From Alphaproteobacteria bacterium (GTDB taxonomy: Bacteria > Pseudomonadota > Alphaproteobacteria > Micavibrionales > Micavibrionaceae): a stretch of DNA of 64,000 nucleotides. Made by a program: the position numbers and the translations under genes. The stretch spans positions 493,093-557,092 of the forward strand of contig JAUHVY010000001.1 in the NCBI GenBank assembly GCA_030424975.1, written 5' to 3'. The first letter of the stretch is position 1. The number at the start of each line of letters is the position of its first letter. Below the pieces are notes generated by a model. It saw only the letters and a list, made by a program, of their open reading frames with translations. It was not told the DNA's origin and ran no database searches. Shown here piece by piece: positions 9,372 to 18,854 of the stretch.

Positions 9372-10685
9372 ATGAGCAACGCAGCAGAAAATATCGAACA
9401 TTTCGATTTTGACGGTTTCTTTTCTGATGATTTGAAAAACGTTGATGCAGATGTGTTTGGTGCGATTCAGGGTGAATTGGACCGCCAAAAAGAAGGTATC
9501 GAATTGATTGCTTCTGAAAACATCGTATCACGCGCCGTATTACAGGCACAGGGATCAGTATTTACAAACAAATATGCCGAAGGTTATCCGGGACGCCGTT
9601 ATTACGGTGGCTGTGAGTTTTCTGACGTTGTCGAAGATATCGCACGTAACCGCGCAAAAGAATTGTTTGGTGCAAAATACGTAAACGTACAACCAAATTC
9701 AGGTTCACAGGCGAACCAAGGTGTTATGACGGCTTTGCTACAACCGGGCGACACGATCCTTGGTATGTCATTGGCTGCCGGCGGTCACTTGACACACGGT
9801 GCGGCGCCAAACCAATCAGGTAAATGGTTTAATGCGATCCAGTACGGTGTGCGTGAGAGCGACTCATTGTTGGATTACGAAGAAGTTGAGCGTTTGGCAC
9901 AAGAGCATAAGCCAAAAATGATTATCGCAGGTGCATCTGCATATCCGCGTCACATTGATTTTGAACGCTTCCGCAAAATTGCCGATTCTATCGGTGCATA
10001 TTTGATGGTTGATATGGCGCACTATGCCGGTTTGATCGCGGCGGGTTCATATCCTTCACCGGTTCCGCATGCACACGTAACAACAACGACAACGCATAAA
10101 ACATTGCGTGGTCCACGTGGCGGTATGATTTTGACCAATGATCTTGAAATCTTCAAGAAGCTTAACTCAGCGATCTTCCCGGGTATCCAAGGTGGTCCGC
10201 TGATGCATGTTATTGCAGGTAAAGCAGTATCATTTGGCGAAGCCTTAAAGCCTGAATTCAAAGGGTACGGCTATGCGGTTGTTGATAATGCACGCGCATT
10301 GGCAGAAACATTGAAAAACGGCGGCGTTGATATCGTTTCAGGCGGTACAGACAGCCATATCGTTCTTGTTGACCTTCGTCCGAAAGGTCTGAGCGGTAAA
10401 GACACAGAAGAGGCGTTGGAGCGTGCAGGTATGACCTGTAACAAAAACGCTGTTCCTTTTGACCCGGCCCCGCCAATGGTAACATCCGGTGTGCGTCTTG
10501 GTACGCCTGCTGCGACGAGCCGTGGTTTTGGTGTTGAAGAGTTCAAGTTGGTCGGTGAATATGTTATCGAAGTGCTTGATGGCTTGAAGGAAAACGGTGC
10601 GGAAGGCAATGCTGCGGTTGAAGCTGCAGTGAAAGCAAAAGTGGACGCACTATGTAAGCGTTTCCCGATTTACCCGAAAGAGTAA
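9372..10685 (+). CDS. glyA: Serine hydroxymethyltransferase
   Basis: 437 residues. This PLP enzyme converts serine and tetrahydrofolate to glycine and methylene-tetrahydrofolate. The PLP lysine is K243 in the run of threonines [15 protein letters not shown]. Other family blocks are [38 protein letters not shown] and [11 protein letters not shown]. The N-terminal 20 residues precede the usual family start, but the ATG at 9372 has AAGAAAGGG upstream. It is in the run leading to nrdR and ribD. Confidence 0.95.
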   Translation: MSNAAENIEHFDFDGFFSDDLKNVDADVFGAIQGELDRQKEGIELIASENIVSRAVLQAQGSVFTNKYAEGYPGRRYYGGCEFSDVVEDIARNRAKELFGAKYVNVQPNSGSQANQGVMTALLQPGDTILGMSLAAGGHLTHGAAPNQSGKWFNAIQYGVRESDSLLDYEEVERLAQEHKPKMIIAGASAYPRHIDFERFRKIADSIGAYLMVDMAHYAGLIAAGSYPSPVPHAHVTTTTTHKTLRGPRGGMILTNDLEIFKKLNSAIFPGIQGGPLMHVIAGKAVSFGEALKPEFKGYGYAVVDNARALAETLKNGGVDIVSGGTDSHIVLVDLRPKGLSGKDTEEALERAGMTCNKNAVPFDPAPPMVTSGVRLGTPAATSRGFGVEEFKLVGEYVIEVLDGLKENGAEGNAAVEAAVKAKVDALCKRFPIYPKE

Positions 10686-10721
10686 TCGAAACGAAAAAGC
10701 CTGTAGGCGAGAAGGAGGGCT

Positions 10722-11207
10722 ATGCGCTGTCCATTTTGTGGAAATGAGGAAACTCAAGTTAAGGATTCCCGCCCGACGGAGGATAATTCAGCTATCCGTC
10801 GGCGTAGGGCATGCCCTGACTGTGGCCAGCGTTTTACGACCTTTGAACGTGTACAGCTTCGTGATATGACGGTTATGAAAGAAGGGGGGCGCAAGCAACC
10901 CTTTGACCGTGATAAAATTATCAGATCAATGCAGGTTGCGTTGCGTAAACGCCCTGTTGATCTTCCGATGATTGAAAAAGAAGCCGATAAAATCGTGCGC
11001 ACATTGGAATCTGAAGGTGAGGCGGAAATACATTCCGATAAAATCGGATCATATGTCATGGATGCATTAACACGTCTTGACGCAGTTGGATATATCCGTT
11101 TTGCATCGGTCTATAAGGATTTTCGTAATCCCGAAGATTTTAATGACTTCCTGAACCGCGTGAGTGATCTGAAGGACGCCAGCGCGAAAAAAGCAGAAGA
11201 ATCATGA
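10722..11207 (+). CDS. nrdR: Transcriptional repressor NrdR
   Basis: 161 residues. NrdR represses ribonucleotide reductase genes when dATP/ATP is bound. An N-terminal zinc ribbon (C3, C6, C31, C34) with the [17 protein letters not shown] signature is followed by an ATP-cone domain from about residue 49 ([16 protein letters not shown]). SD GAAGGAGGG precedes the start. Its stop overlaps the ribD start by 4 nt (ATGA), so the two are translationally coupled. nrdR-ribD adjacency is widespread. Confidence 0.95.
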   Translation: MRCPFCGNEETQVKDSRPTEDNSAIRRRRACPDCGQRFTTFERVQLRDMTVMKEGGRKQPFDRDKIIRSMQVALRKRPVDLPMIEKEADKIVRTLESEGEAEIHSDKIGSYVMDALTRLDAVGYIRFASVYKDFRNPEDFNDFLNRVSDLKDASAKKAEES

Positions 11208-12301
11208 CATCCGAAAAAGATATTAAACACATGAAGGCCGCGCTTTCACTGGCGCGTAGGGGGCTGGGGCGATGCGCACCTAATCCTGCGGTTGGTTGCG
11301 TAATCGTGAAAAACGGCGTGGTCATTGCGCGTGCGCGCACCGCAGATGGCGGTCGTCCGCATGCTGAGGCTATTGCTCTTGAGATGGCAGGTGATCAGGC
11401 AAAGGGCGCAACACTTTATGCGACGCTGGAGCCGTGTAGTCATCAGGGTGGCACACCGCCCTGCACGCAGGCGATTATTGATTCAGGCGTGAAACGCGTT
11501 GTTATTGGTACGCTTGATGTTGACCCCCGTGTGAAAGGGAAATCTATCAAAATTATGCAAGAGTCCGGCATTGACGTTGTTCAAGGCGTTTGTGAAGAAG
11601 AATGCAGGCAGATGCATTTAGGGTTCATTAACCGCATTACAAAGAATCGTCCGTATGTCACAATTAAAACGGCATGCACGATTGACGGAAAAGTAGCCAG
11701 TGCATCAGGTGACAGCCAATGGATTACAGGTGAGCGCGCACGCCATCATGTTCATATGATCCGCAGTCAACATGATGCAATATTGATTGGTGTCGGAACC
11801 GCAATTGTTGATAATCCGCGTTTAACAACACGTGTCGATGGCATAGAGCATAACCCCGTGCGTATTGTTTTGGATTCAAATATGTCGATTGACCCGAAAA
11901 GCCGTTTGGTTCAATCCGCGAAGGAAACGCCGCTTTGGGTTTTATATTCCGAAGATGGCCCGAATAAAAAAACATTAGAAGATGCGGGTGTCATTTTGCA
12001 TCAGGTTGATTGTTACGATATCGAAGAAATTTTGCGCCTATTGGCAGATGAGGGTATTAACCGCGTGCTGATCGAGGGCGGTGCACAGGTTCACGGCTCA
12101 TTCCTTCGTGAAGGGCATTTTGATGAGTTATTACTCTATCGTGCGCCAAGTTTACTTGGGGGGGATGGGATGAGTTTTACGGCTCATCTTGAGATTTTCA
12201 CCCTCGCGGAGCGTCATAATTTTGTACGCATCGGCGAGCAGGTTTTGGGTGATGATATTCTGGAGCGGTACCGCCCGTTAAAAGATATGGGGGCAATGTA
12301 G
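11204..12301 (+). CDS. ribD: Bifunctional riboflavin deaminase/reductase RibD
   Basis: 365 residues. It deaminates and then reduces the pyrimidine intermediate in riboflavin synthesis. The N-terminal deaminase has the zinc site HAEAIAL (H53, E55) and [11 protein letters not shown] (C78, C87). The C-terminal reductase (from about residue 150) has [14 protein letters not shown] and GDSQWITGE and ends with [15 protein letters not shown]. Coupled to nrdR by a 4-nt overlap; ribE starts 3 nt after its stop. Confidence 0.95.
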   Translation: MTSEKDIKHMKAALSLARRGLGRCAPNPAVGCVIVKNGVVIARARTADGGRPHAEAIALEMAGDQAKGATLYATLEPCSHQGGTPPCTQAIIDSGVKRVVIGTLDVDPRVKGKSIKIMQESGIDVVQGVCEEECRQMHLGFINRITKNRPYVTIKTACTIDGKVASASGDSQWITGERARHHVHMIRSQHDAILIGVGTAIVDNPRLTTRVDGIEHNPVRIVLDSNMSIDPKSRLVQSAKETPLWVLYSEDGPNKKTLEDAGVILHQVDCYDIEEILRLLADEGINRVLIEGGAQVHGSFLREGHFDELLLYRAPSLLGGDGMSFTAHLEIFTLAERHNFVRIGEQVLGDDILERYRPLKDMGAM

Positions 12302-12304
12302 AAT

Positions 12305-12898
12305 ATGTTTACCGGCCTCGTTCAAGATATCGGCATTATTCGTTCAATTGATGATCGACGCGGCGATGTTCGTATTGAAATTGAAACGAATATGAACCTT
12401 GCGGCGGTTCAGATGGGTGCGTCTATCTGCTGTTCAGGGTGTTGCTTGACGGTGGTCGAAAAAACAGAAAATACTTTTTCTGTCGATGTTTCCGCAGAGA
12501 GTCTTAGTAAGACCATAATTGGTGCATGGCGTGTCATGACCCGTATTAACCTTGAGCCATCATTGAAGGCAGGCGATGAAATGGGCGGTCATATTGTTTC
12601 AGGGCATGTGGATACGACCGCGCGACTTTTATCCGTTTCGCCCGAAGGCAATTCGCATCGTTTGGTTTTTGAATTACCGCGTGGTTACGAGAAATTCATC
12701 GCACCAAAGGGGTCTGTGACAATTGATGGTATATCATTAACCGTGAATGAGGTTGATGAGCACCGCTTCGGTGTGAATATTATTGCCCATACCTGGGGTC
12801 ATACCACCCTGTCTGATCGTGCCGTGGGTGATAAGGTAAATATAGAGATTGATATTCTGGCGCGATACGTTGCCAGAATGATGGAATGTGAAGGATAA
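12305..12898 (+). CDS. ribE: Riboflavin synthase alpha chain
   Basis: 197 residues. It dismutates two 6,7-dimethyl-8-ribityllumazine molecules to riboflavin. The N-terminus MFTGLVQDIG is the family signature. Two lumazine-binding barrels are seen, each with a GD(E)MGGHIVSGHVD / SGCCLTV type block: the first centred on SGCCLTVVEK, the second on DGISLTVNEVD. Length is normal. It lies between ribD and ribBA with very short gaps. Confidence 0.95.
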   Translation: MFTGLVQDIGIIRSIDDRRGDVRIEIETNMNLAAVQMGASICCSGCCLTVVEKTENTFSVDVSAESLSKTIIGAWRVMTRINLEPSLKAGDEMGGHIVSGHVDTTARLLSVSPEGNSHRLVFELPRGYEKFIAPKGSVTIDGISLTVNEVDEHRFGVNIIAHTWGHTTLSDRAVGDKVNIEIDILARYVARMMECEG

Positions 12899-12903
12899 GA
12901 AGC

Positions 12904-14061
12904 ATGAGCGAGGCACAAATATCAAAGCAAGAAATCCGTGAAGCGCGCCTTGGCACAGAAGATCAGGCGATTTTATCATCGATCGATGAAATTATTGCGG
13001 ATATGCGTAATGGTAAGCCCGTGATTATCGTTGATGATGAGGATCGTGAAAATGAGGGGGATCTTGTTATTCCCGCGCAGATGGCAACGCCTGAGAATAT
13101 CAATTTCATGGCAAAGGAAGGTCGTGGCCTGATTTGTTTACCGATGGAAGAGGATATGGTTGATCGGCTTGGCTTGCAATTGATGGGGCGCGGTAATAAT
13201 TCGCAGCACCGCACGGCATTTACCGTTTCAATTGAAGCCAAAGAGGGGGTGACCACCGGTATTTCCGCCGCAGACCGTGCAAAGACAATACAAACCGCGA
13301 TTAATCCGTCCAATGGCCCGGAAAGCATCGCAACGCCCGGGCATGTGTTTCCGCTTGTTGCTCGTGAAGGCGGTGTTTTAGTACGCGCCGGCCATACGGA
13401 GGCCGCAGTGGATCTTTCCAAGATGGCAGGTTTTAGCGGTGCGGGCGTTATATGCGAAATTATGAATGATGACGGCACAATGGCGCGTTTAAATGACCTT
13501 GTCAGTTTTGCGCAGTTGCATAATTTAAAAATCGGTACGATCGCAGATCTTATATCCTATCGTCGTCGTAATGAAACGATGGTTAAGCGTACACATTCTC
13601 AAAGCTTACTGACCCGTTTCGGGCACTCATTTGACATGCATATCTATACCGCGCAAATTGAATATGCGGAACATATTGCCCTTGTAAAAGGAGATATTAA
13701 GGCTTCGGATGAACCTGTGTTTGTACGTATGCATGCTCTTGATATCCTTGGGGATGTTTTAGGGATGGGGGAGAATGAAACCCTGCGCCGCGCGATGGAT
13801 ATCATTGAGGATAAAGGACGTGGTGTCATTGTTTTACTGCGTCCGCCAAATGCAAAAAGCCTGTCTGAACGCCTTGGGGGTAATGATAATTCACAGCCTG
13901 TGGATAAAAAAGCAGCTGTTTTACGTGATTATGGAATAGGTGCGCAAATTTTGCTGGACTTGGGGGTCAAGAATATGGTTCTACTGTCCAACAGTCCGAA
14001 AAGTGTTATCGGGTTGGATGGGTATGATTTGCATATAACCGGTCATCACCCGATTTCTTGA
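12904..14061 (+). CDS. ribBA: 3,4-dihydroxy-2-butanone 4-phosphate synthase with degenerate GTP cyclohydrolase II-like domain
   Basis: 385 residues. The N-terminal RibB domain (about 25-225) is intact: DDEDRENEGDLV, TPENINFMAKEGRGLIC, GRGNNSQHRTAFTVSIEA and GHTEAAVDL make 3,4-dihydroxy-2-butanone 4-phosphate from ribulose 5-phosphate. The C-terminal RibA-like domain lacks the zinc cysteines of the normal HSECLTGDxxGSxRCDCG block; the region reads MHALDILGDVLGMGENETL. GTP cyclohydrolase II activity is therefore unlikely and must come from another gene. Such degenerate fusions are common in alphaproteobacteria. Confidence 0.9.
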   Translation: MSEAQISKQEIREARLGTEDQAILSSIDEIIADMRNGKPVIIVDDEDRENEGDLVIPAQMATPENINFMAKEGRGLICLPMEEDMVDRLGLQLMGRGNNSQHRTAFTVSIEAKEGVTTGISAADRAKTIQTAINPSNGPESIATPGHVFPLVAREGGVLVRAGHTEAAVDLSKMAGFSGAGVICEIMNDDGTMARLNDLVSFAQLHNLKIGTIADLISYRRRNETMVKRTHSQSLLTRFGHSFDMHIYTAQIEYAEHIALVKGDIKASDEPVFVRMHALDILGDVLGMGENETLRRAMDIIEDKGRGVIVLLRPPNAKSLSERLGGNDNSQPVDKKAAVLRDYGIGAQILLDLGVKNMVLLSNSPKSVIGLDGYDLHITGHHPIS

Positions 14062-14093
14062 ACAGATTCATACGGCGCGTGAAAGGGTATGTT

Positions 14094-14540
14094 ATGCCAC
14101 ATATCATGATTGTTTTATCACCCTATTATAAAGATGTTTCATCATATTTGTTACAAGGGGCAACCGCCGTTTTGAATGATTCAGGGGCGACCTATGACAT
14201 TGTTGAAATCGATGGGGCACTTGAAATTCCTGCGGCTATTAAATTCGGTGCATTTTCAAAAGTTAAAAAATACGATGCTTTTATCGCTTTAGGATGTGTT
14301 CTCCGTGGAGAAACATCGCATTATGATATTGTATGCAACGAGAGCGCGCGTGGCCTTATGGATTTAGGTCTGGCGCATGATTTATGCATCGGTAACGGGA
14401 TTTTGACCTGTGACAATATGGATCAGGCCATTGTGCGATCCGATCCGAGGCAAAAGAATAAAGGGGCAGATGTAGCGAATGCTGCGCTTAATCTGCTGAA
14501 GATTAAAACTGATTTAGTACCGTCATCCGCAAGAGGTTAA
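14094..14540 (+). CDS. ribH: 6,7-dimethyl-8-ribityllumazine synthase
   Basis: 148 residues from the ATG at 14094. An open frame extends to a TTG overlapping the ribBA stop, but AAAGGG 6 nt before the 14094 ATG and the family-like start MPHIMIVLSPYY decide the choice. It condenses the RibB and RibD products to lumazine. Family blocks seen: VDGALEIPAAIKF in the form EIDGALEIPAAI, ALGCVLRGETSHYD and GNGILTCDNMDQA. It is the last riboflavin gene of the run; nusB follows after 4 nt. Confidence 0.93.
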   Translation: MPHIMIVLSPYYKDVSSYLLQGATAVLNDSGATYDIVEIDGALEIPAAIKFGAFSKVKKYDAFIALGCVLRGETSHYDIVCNESARGLMDLGLAHDLCIGNGILTCDNMDQAIVRSDPRQKNKGADVANAALNLLKIKTDLVPSSARG

Positions 14541-14544
14541 AGAT

Positions 14545-15024
14545 ATGACAGAGCAAGCCGTTCAAGTTGAAAATAAAGAATTGGCCGCACGTATCATGGC
14601 GGTGCAGGCTTATTACCAATTCTCGCAAGGCGAAACATCAATGCGCAATGTGATTAATGAATATTTGGATCGCGGTATGCAGGCAGATGCGGAAGAAGAG
14701 GGTGATGAGCCGATCGTCACAATCAAACCGCATAACGCCCTGTTCAAGCGCATCATGACGAGTGTTAACGCACGCTTGGCCGAAGTCGATGAAATTGTTT
14801 TGGCGAATGTAAAAAAAGACGAAACAAACACGAAAACAAAACAAATGGAGCCGCTATTAAAGGCGATCCTTATTTGTGGAGTTTCAGAGCTTTTGGAACA
14901 TGGTGATATTGATACGGCTCTCATCATTGATGATTATCTGAATGCTACATACGGGTTCTATGATAAGGGGCAGGTTTCCTATGTGAACGGCATTCTTGAT
15001 AATGTCGCAAAGCAAGTGCGTTGA
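14545..15024 (+). CDS. nusB: Transcription antitermination factor NusB
   Basis: 159 residues. NusB binds boxA RNA with S10 and supports rRNA antitermination. The all-helical fold shows the N-terminal pattern AARIMAVQAYYQ, an acidic insert AEEEGDEP, then LLKAILICGVSELL and the C-terminal DDYLNATYGFYDKGQVSYVNGILD. ribH-nusB is a widely conserved pair. The spacing to ribH is 4 nt. Confidence 0.93.
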   Translation: MTEQAVQVENKELAARIMAVQAYYQFSQGETSMRNVINEYLDRGMQADAEEEGDEPIVTIKPHNALFKRIMTSVNARLAEVDEIVLANVKKDETNTKTKQMEPLLKAILICGVSELLEHGDIDTALIIDDYLNATYGFYDKGQVSYVNGILDNVAKQVR

Positions 15025-15127
15025 TCAACTTCAAGTTTTAATTCGAATTTTATCTATATCTAACGCCGCATTAATAAATATCGGTCATAATGACATGGTG
15101 ATTTCTTGTGAAAGGGAAATAGTATCC

Positions 15128-15544
15128 ATGCGTCATTTTTTATTTTTTATCGCTGCGTTTCTTGCGTTTACATTTTCGCCCGTCATTGGTCATGCAGCGG
15201 AAAAGGAGGCTGCAGACACGGGTGTGGGAGAGTTTGTAAAACTTGACCCTCTTATGCTGCCTATTGTTGATGAAGATGGTGTGCAGCAGGTTTTGAGCAT
15301 GGTCGTTGCTATTGAGGTTGATGGGGTTTCAAACGCAGACAAAGTTAAAAGTATGCGCCCGCGATTGGCGGATGCGTATATTGAAAACATGTATGGCATG
15401 TTGAATAAGCATTCTGCACTGAAGGATGGCGTCCTTCAGGTGAAAATGATTAAAGAACGTTTGAATGAAATAACGCACACGATCGTTGGCGATGAAATCG
15501 AAGCAAAAGTGTTAATCCAAATGGTGCAACAACGCCCGATTTAA
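15128..15544 (+). CDS. Exported FliL-like conserved protein
   Basis: 138 residues from the ATG at 15128. A signal peptide or membrane anchor is clear: MRHFLFFIAAFLAFTFSPVIGHAA. The mature part (FVKLDPLMLPIVDEDG, MVVAIEVDG, MRPRLADAYIENMYG, IKERLNEITHTIVG, VLIQMVQQRP) has the order of elements seen in FliL-type periplasmic domains. FliL supports the flagellar stator, but this downstream-of-nusB version is widespread in alphaproteobacteria and its role is unclear to me. It is 103 bp after nusB, probably in the same transcript or with its own promoter. Confidence 0.65.
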   Translation: MRHFLFFIAAFLAFTFSPVIGHAAEKEAADTGVGEFVKLDPLMLPIVDEDGVQQVLSMVVAIEVDGVSNADKVKSMRPRLADAYIENMYGMLNKHSALKDGVLQVKMIKERLNEITHTIVGDEIEAKVLIQMVQQRPI

Positions 15545-15556
15545 TCGAGCCGTAAG

Positions 15557-16012
15557 TTACAGGTCGGTCGGGCTGCCTTGTGGGGCATTGAAGCGGCCGA
15601 CATTCCCTAATAATTGCTGTATGAAGGTCAATTCATTACCGTGGGTTGGCGTTTTGTCACGTGCATATGGAATGTTTATACGGTCTTCACTGACATTCTC
15701 GATTGTTTCAACAATACCTTGGTTGTTAAATGATACCATGATGATGTTTTCATCAACCACAGCAGCATCAAGAATTCCGCGCTTTTCGGTGCGTTGACCG
15801 ATATAATACCAAACATCATTGTTAAATGTAGATTGCGTTGTCGGTGATCCGAGGAGGCGCAGAACATCTGAGCGTGAGCTTTCTCCGATTACGACTTCTT
15901 GGAGCTGGTATTCTTGTAACATGTTACCGCGTTGCGCCGTAACGGGGGTGCAACCCGTTATCATAACGGTTAAGGCAAATGAACAAATTACGCTTTTTAA
16001 AATTTTTTGCAT
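15557..16012 (-). CDS. BamE-like outer-membrane assembly lipoprotein
   Basis: 151 residues. A lipobox at the end of the signal peptide (MITGC, Cys21) marks a lipoprotein. The SmpA/OmlA (BamE) domain follows: VVIGESSRSDVLRLLGSP, WYYIGQR and VSFNNQGIVETIE. BamE stabilises the outer-membrane beta-barrel assembly machine. The position, divergent from a bc1 chaperone and near plsX-fabH, is typical for alphaproteobacterial BamE. It is convergent with the FliL-like gene, 12 bp apart. Confidence 0.85.
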   Translation of the reverse strand: MQKILKSVICSFALTVMITGCTPVTAQRGNMLQEYQLQEVVIGESSRSDVLRLLGSPTTQSTFNNDVWYYIGQRTEKRGILDAAVVDENIIMVSFNNQGIVETIENVSEDRINIPYARDKTPTHGNELTFIQQLLGNVGRFNAPQGSPTDL

Positions 16013-16086
16013 GGTATTCTTGTCTAATAATGGTATCTGTTTTGAACACTAGATAAAAATACTGGAAAAACCTAGAGCAAAAATCA

Positions 16087-16689
16087 ATGTTTGGCATGTT
16101 ATTCAAGCAAAAAGGCCGTGTACAAAATAATCCGAAAGTGATTGCGAAGAAACTTTATGCATGTGCACTGGAGCATACACGTGAACCTGTCTTCTATCAG
16201 AGCTGCGGCGTTCCCGATACGTTTGACGGTCGCTTTGACCTGTTATTGGTGCATATTTTTATCATTTATAACGGTTTGATGGTTGCAGACGGTGCGCATA
16301 AAGATTTGGCGCAATTTATTTTTGATGAAACATTTAAGGATATGGACCAAACCCTACGCGAAATGGGGATCGGTGATGTTGGCGTGCCGAAACACCAAAA
16401 ACGCATGATGCGTGCCTTTAACGGGCGCATGCATCGTTATCAACTCGCGTTTGATCCATCAAAAATTGAGCATCTTATTGCACGTGTCGAAGATGTGAAG
16501 AAAACAAGTTTAGAGGATGCACTACGTGATAACTTGTTTGGTACGGTGAAAGATGAGGAATGGCATGAAACATATGCGCAAAAATTAGCGCATTTCATTC
16601 GTGCTAATATTGCAGCGGTGCAGAGTAATCAGGCGATTGATTCTTTGCTCTTGGGTGAAATTAATTTTATCAATGATTTCGAAGGTTAA
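16087..16689 (+). CDS. Ubiquinol-cytochrome c chaperone (CBP3/UQCC1-like) family protein
   Basis: 200 residues. The pattern FDLLLVHIFIIYNGL, LAQFIFDETFKDMDQTLREMGIGD and KRMMRAFNGRMHRY is that of the CBP3/ubiquinol-cytochrome c chaperone family, which in mitochondria assists cytochrome b assembly. A bacterial role in bc1 assembly is inferred from the family. No signal peptide; probably cytosolic. It precedes the DUF177 gene by 44 bp, an alphaproteobacterial arrangement. Confidence 0.85.
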   Translation: MFGMLFKQKGRVQNNPKVIAKKLYACALEHTREPVFYQSCGVPDTFDGRFDLLLVHIFIIYNGLMVADGAHKDLAQFIFDETFKDMDQTLREMGIGDVGVPKHQKRMMRAFNGRMHRYQLAFDPSKIEHLIARVEDVKKTSLEDALRDNLFGTVKDEEWHETYAQKLAHFIRANIAAVQSNQAIDSLLLGEINFINDFEG

Positions 16690-16733
16690 AGTGTTTATGC
16701 TTTTGCAATCAGCGAAAACAGCAAAGAGGTAAT

Positions 16734-17345
16734 ATGTCTTTTGAAGAGCACACTGATTATTTGATGGAAAATGAATGGTCACATTTCATTGAAAGTGAAC
16801 GTGTGAGCGAAAAACCATGGGTTATTGAGTTGGTTTTAGGGGATGAGGCAAAGCCTGCATTGGTGAAACGTTTGGGGTTGCATGGCATTGATAATATGAA
16901 GGCTGAGCTGAGATTGCAGCGCCAACAGGTTAATAAGGTTATACATATTACCGGGCGTATCACGGCCAATCTGCAACAGAAATGCGTTGTATCAATGGAG
17001 CCTGTTGAAGAACATGTCGAGGATGAATTTGAGGCATGGTATGCCGAGCCAAATCAGGCGGTATCTTTTACAAAGGCGCGCCGGGAACGCATGAGCGCGA
17101 AGGAGCAGGAGGAGCAACCGATTCTGGAGGAATTCGATGATCCGGAACCTGTTATTGACGGAAAGATTGATCTTGGTGAGTTGGTAACACAGTATTTATC
17201 ACTTGCGCTTAATCCATATCCACGTGCAGAAGGCGTGGATTATAAGGCCGAGGCCAGTTTAGAAGTGGCCGAAGAAGGGACGTATGATAACCCTTTCGCC
17301 GCGTTAAAGGATTGGAAAGAGCGCGAAAAGAAAAAAGATCAGTAA
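16734..17345 (+). CDS. DUF177/YceD-family protein
   Basis: 203 residues. Family features are GRITANLQQKCVVSMEPVEEHVEDEFEAWY in the middle (a single Cys of the usual CxRC-type block survives) and DGKIDLGELVTQYLSLALNPYPRAEG near the end. Members sit just upstream of rpmF and have been linked to 23S rRNA/50S biogenesis in other bacteria. The rpmF promoter candidate lies in the 111 bp that follow. Confidence 0.85.
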   Translation: MSFEEHTDYLMENEWSHFIESERVSEKPWVIELVLGDEAKPALVKRLGLHGIDNMKAELRLQRQQVNKVIHITGRITANLQQKCVVSMEPVEEHVEDEFEAWYAEPNQAVSFTKARRERMSAKEQEEQPILEEFDDPEPVIDGKIDLGELVTQYLSLALNPYPRAEGVDYKAEASLEVAEEGTYDNPFAALKDWKEREKKKDQ

Positions 17346-17383
17346 GAAATTAAAAATAATAGGGATAATTTTGTATAAATTCC

Positions 17384-17412
17384 TTGCGCTTTGCGTGGAT
17401 ATTCGGTATTAC
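17384..17412 (+). promoter_or_regulatory. Predicted rpmF promoter
   Basis: TTGCGC at 17384-17389 and TATTAC at 17407-17412, 17 bp apart, end 44 bp before the rpmF start. The -35 sequence is shared with two other candidate promoters in the window. Confidence 0.45.
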
Positions 17413-17456
17413 CCTGTTTCGTTAAGAATTTAAGTTTACATCAAAAGGGATGAGCC

Positions 17457-17636
17457 ATGGCTGTACCAAAGAGAAAAACAACAAAATCAAAGCGTAATAT
17501 GCGCCGCGCGCATGATGCTCTAACTGTTGACAACTGGGTAGAAGACCAGAACACAGGTGAGCCTGTTCGTCGTCACCATGTTGACCTGAAGACAGGCATG
17601 TACAAAGGCCGTCAGGTTATTGAAGAGCGTGACTAA
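17457..17636 (+). CDS. rpmF: 50S ribosomal protein L32
   Basis: 59 residues, beginning [20 protein letters not shown], the near-invariant bL32 start. The middle reads [18 protein letters not shown] and the end [10 protein letters not shown]. The zinc cysteines of some L32 proteins are absent, as is usual in alphaproteobacteria. ATG at 17457, TAA at 17634-17636. It precedes plsX, the standard rpmF-plsX-fabH order, which couples ribosome and lipid synthesis. Confidence 0.95.
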   Translation: MAVPKRKTTKSKRNMRRAHDALTVDNWVEDQNTGEPVRRHHVDLKTGMYKGRQVIEERD

Positions 17637-17763
17637 ACTGTCTGTACCTGTGGTCAAATCACAGATCAGCATTGTTTTACGCAATAAATAGTGATTAAAT
17701 CTGGTCAATAATGTTTCATTATTGGCCGGAATCTTTTATGGGGTATCGGTATCACTACCTTTC

Positions 17764-18840
17764 ATGGGGTTCATTTTGTCTGATCAAAATTCTGAAAACA
17801 AAGTTGTCATTGCCGTTGATGCGATGGGCGGAGATTTCGGTCCGAAGGAAATTATTCCTGCCTTGGATATGGTGTTGAAGGGGCGCGCTGATGTTTTCTT
17901 TCTTATCTATGGTGATGAATCTGTCATTAACCCATATCTGAATAAGCACAAATCCGTTAAGAAAAATGCCGAGATTTATCATACCGATAAAATGGTGATG
18001 AATGATGATAAGCCTTCCGCTGCGCTCCGCGCGAGTAAAGGCTCCAGCATGCGTTTAGCGATTGAGGCCGTAAAGGATGGTAGGGCGCAAGCGGTCGTTT
18101 CTGCGGGGAATACGGGCGCTCTTATGGCGATGGCCAAGATGGTTTTGAAAACCGTTGCGGGTATTCATCGTCCGGCGATTGCATCGGTTATGCCCGGTAT
18201 TAAAGGTGACACGATTATGCTTGATCTTGGGGCGAATGTGTTGGTTGATGCTGAAAACCTCGTTCAGTTTGCGCTTCTTGGCTCTATCTTTGCACGTGCA
18301 CATAAAAAGATTGAGGTGCCAAGCGTTGGTTTGCTGAATATCGGTTCAGAAGAAACAAAGGGCCCTGATCATGTGCGCCTGGCGGGTGAGATGTTATCTC
18401 GTGTTGATTTCCCGGGTGAGTATGTTGGTTTCGTAGAGGGGAATAACATTACGGATGGTAGTGTTGATGTGATCGTCAGTGACGGTTATGCGGGGAATAT
18501 TGCCCTGAAAACGGCGGAAGGCGTCGGCAAAATGGTAAAGCATTTTGTGACAGAATCGTTTTCTTCGAATCCGCTTGCTATGGTTGGTGCGTTTTTTGCC
18601 TATTTTTCATTACGTTCATTGAAGAAGCGTATGGATCCGCGTCTGTATAATGGCGGGGTTTTCCTTGGTTTGAACGGTTTATGTATCAAAAGCCATGGCG
18701 GTGCTGACGCGCTTGGTTTTTCGAGTGCAGTTATGCTGGCCGTGCGTTTATCGCGTGAAGGGTATATCGATCAGGTCGTGCGTGATGTCAATAATCTGAA
18801 TGATCAGGAAGGCGTTATGAACGCCGAAGTAAAAGAATAA
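17764..18840 (+). CDS. plsX: Phosphate acyltransferase PlsX
   Basis: 358 residues from the ATG at 17764. A TTG at 17776 preceded by GGGG is a possible alternative start; a further upstream TTG at 17722 is less likely. PlsX converts acyl-ACP to acyl-phosphate for phosphatidic acid synthesis. The family start VVIAVDAMGGDFGPKEI is clear, with SAGNTGALMAMAKM, MLDLGANV and VSDGYAGNIALKTAEG further on. Peripheral membrane enzyme in the plsX-fabH pair; fabH begins 14 nt downstream. Confidence 0.93.
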   Translation: MGFILSDQNSENKVVIAVDAMGGDFGPKEIIPALDMVLKGRADVFFLIYGDESVINPYLNKHKSVKKNAEIYHTDKMVMNDDKPSAALRASKGSSMRLAIEAVKDGRAQAVVSAGNTGALMAMAKMVLKTVAGIHRPAIASVMPGIKGDTIMLDLGANVLVDAENLVQFALLGSIFARAHKKIEVPSVGLLNIGSEETKGPDHVRLAGEMLSRVDFPGEYVGFVEGNNITDGSVDVIVSDGYAGNIALKTAEGVGKMVKHFVTESFSSNPLAMVGAFFAYFSLRSLKKRMDPRLYNGGVFLGLNGLCIKSHGGADALGFSSAVMLAVRLSREGYIDQVVRDVNNLNDQEGVMNAEVKE

Positions 18841-18854
18841 GGAAAGTTTTGAAT

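Noticed and set aside
8843-9379. 178-codon minus-strand frame over rpiB
   Set aside because: It is fully antisense to rpiB and its composition looks like reverse-complement noise.
12200-12304. FMN riboswitch ahead of riboflavin genes
   Set aside because: The rib genes are packed within 0-10 nt of each other and no RFN-like leader is seen before glyA, nrdR or ribD.
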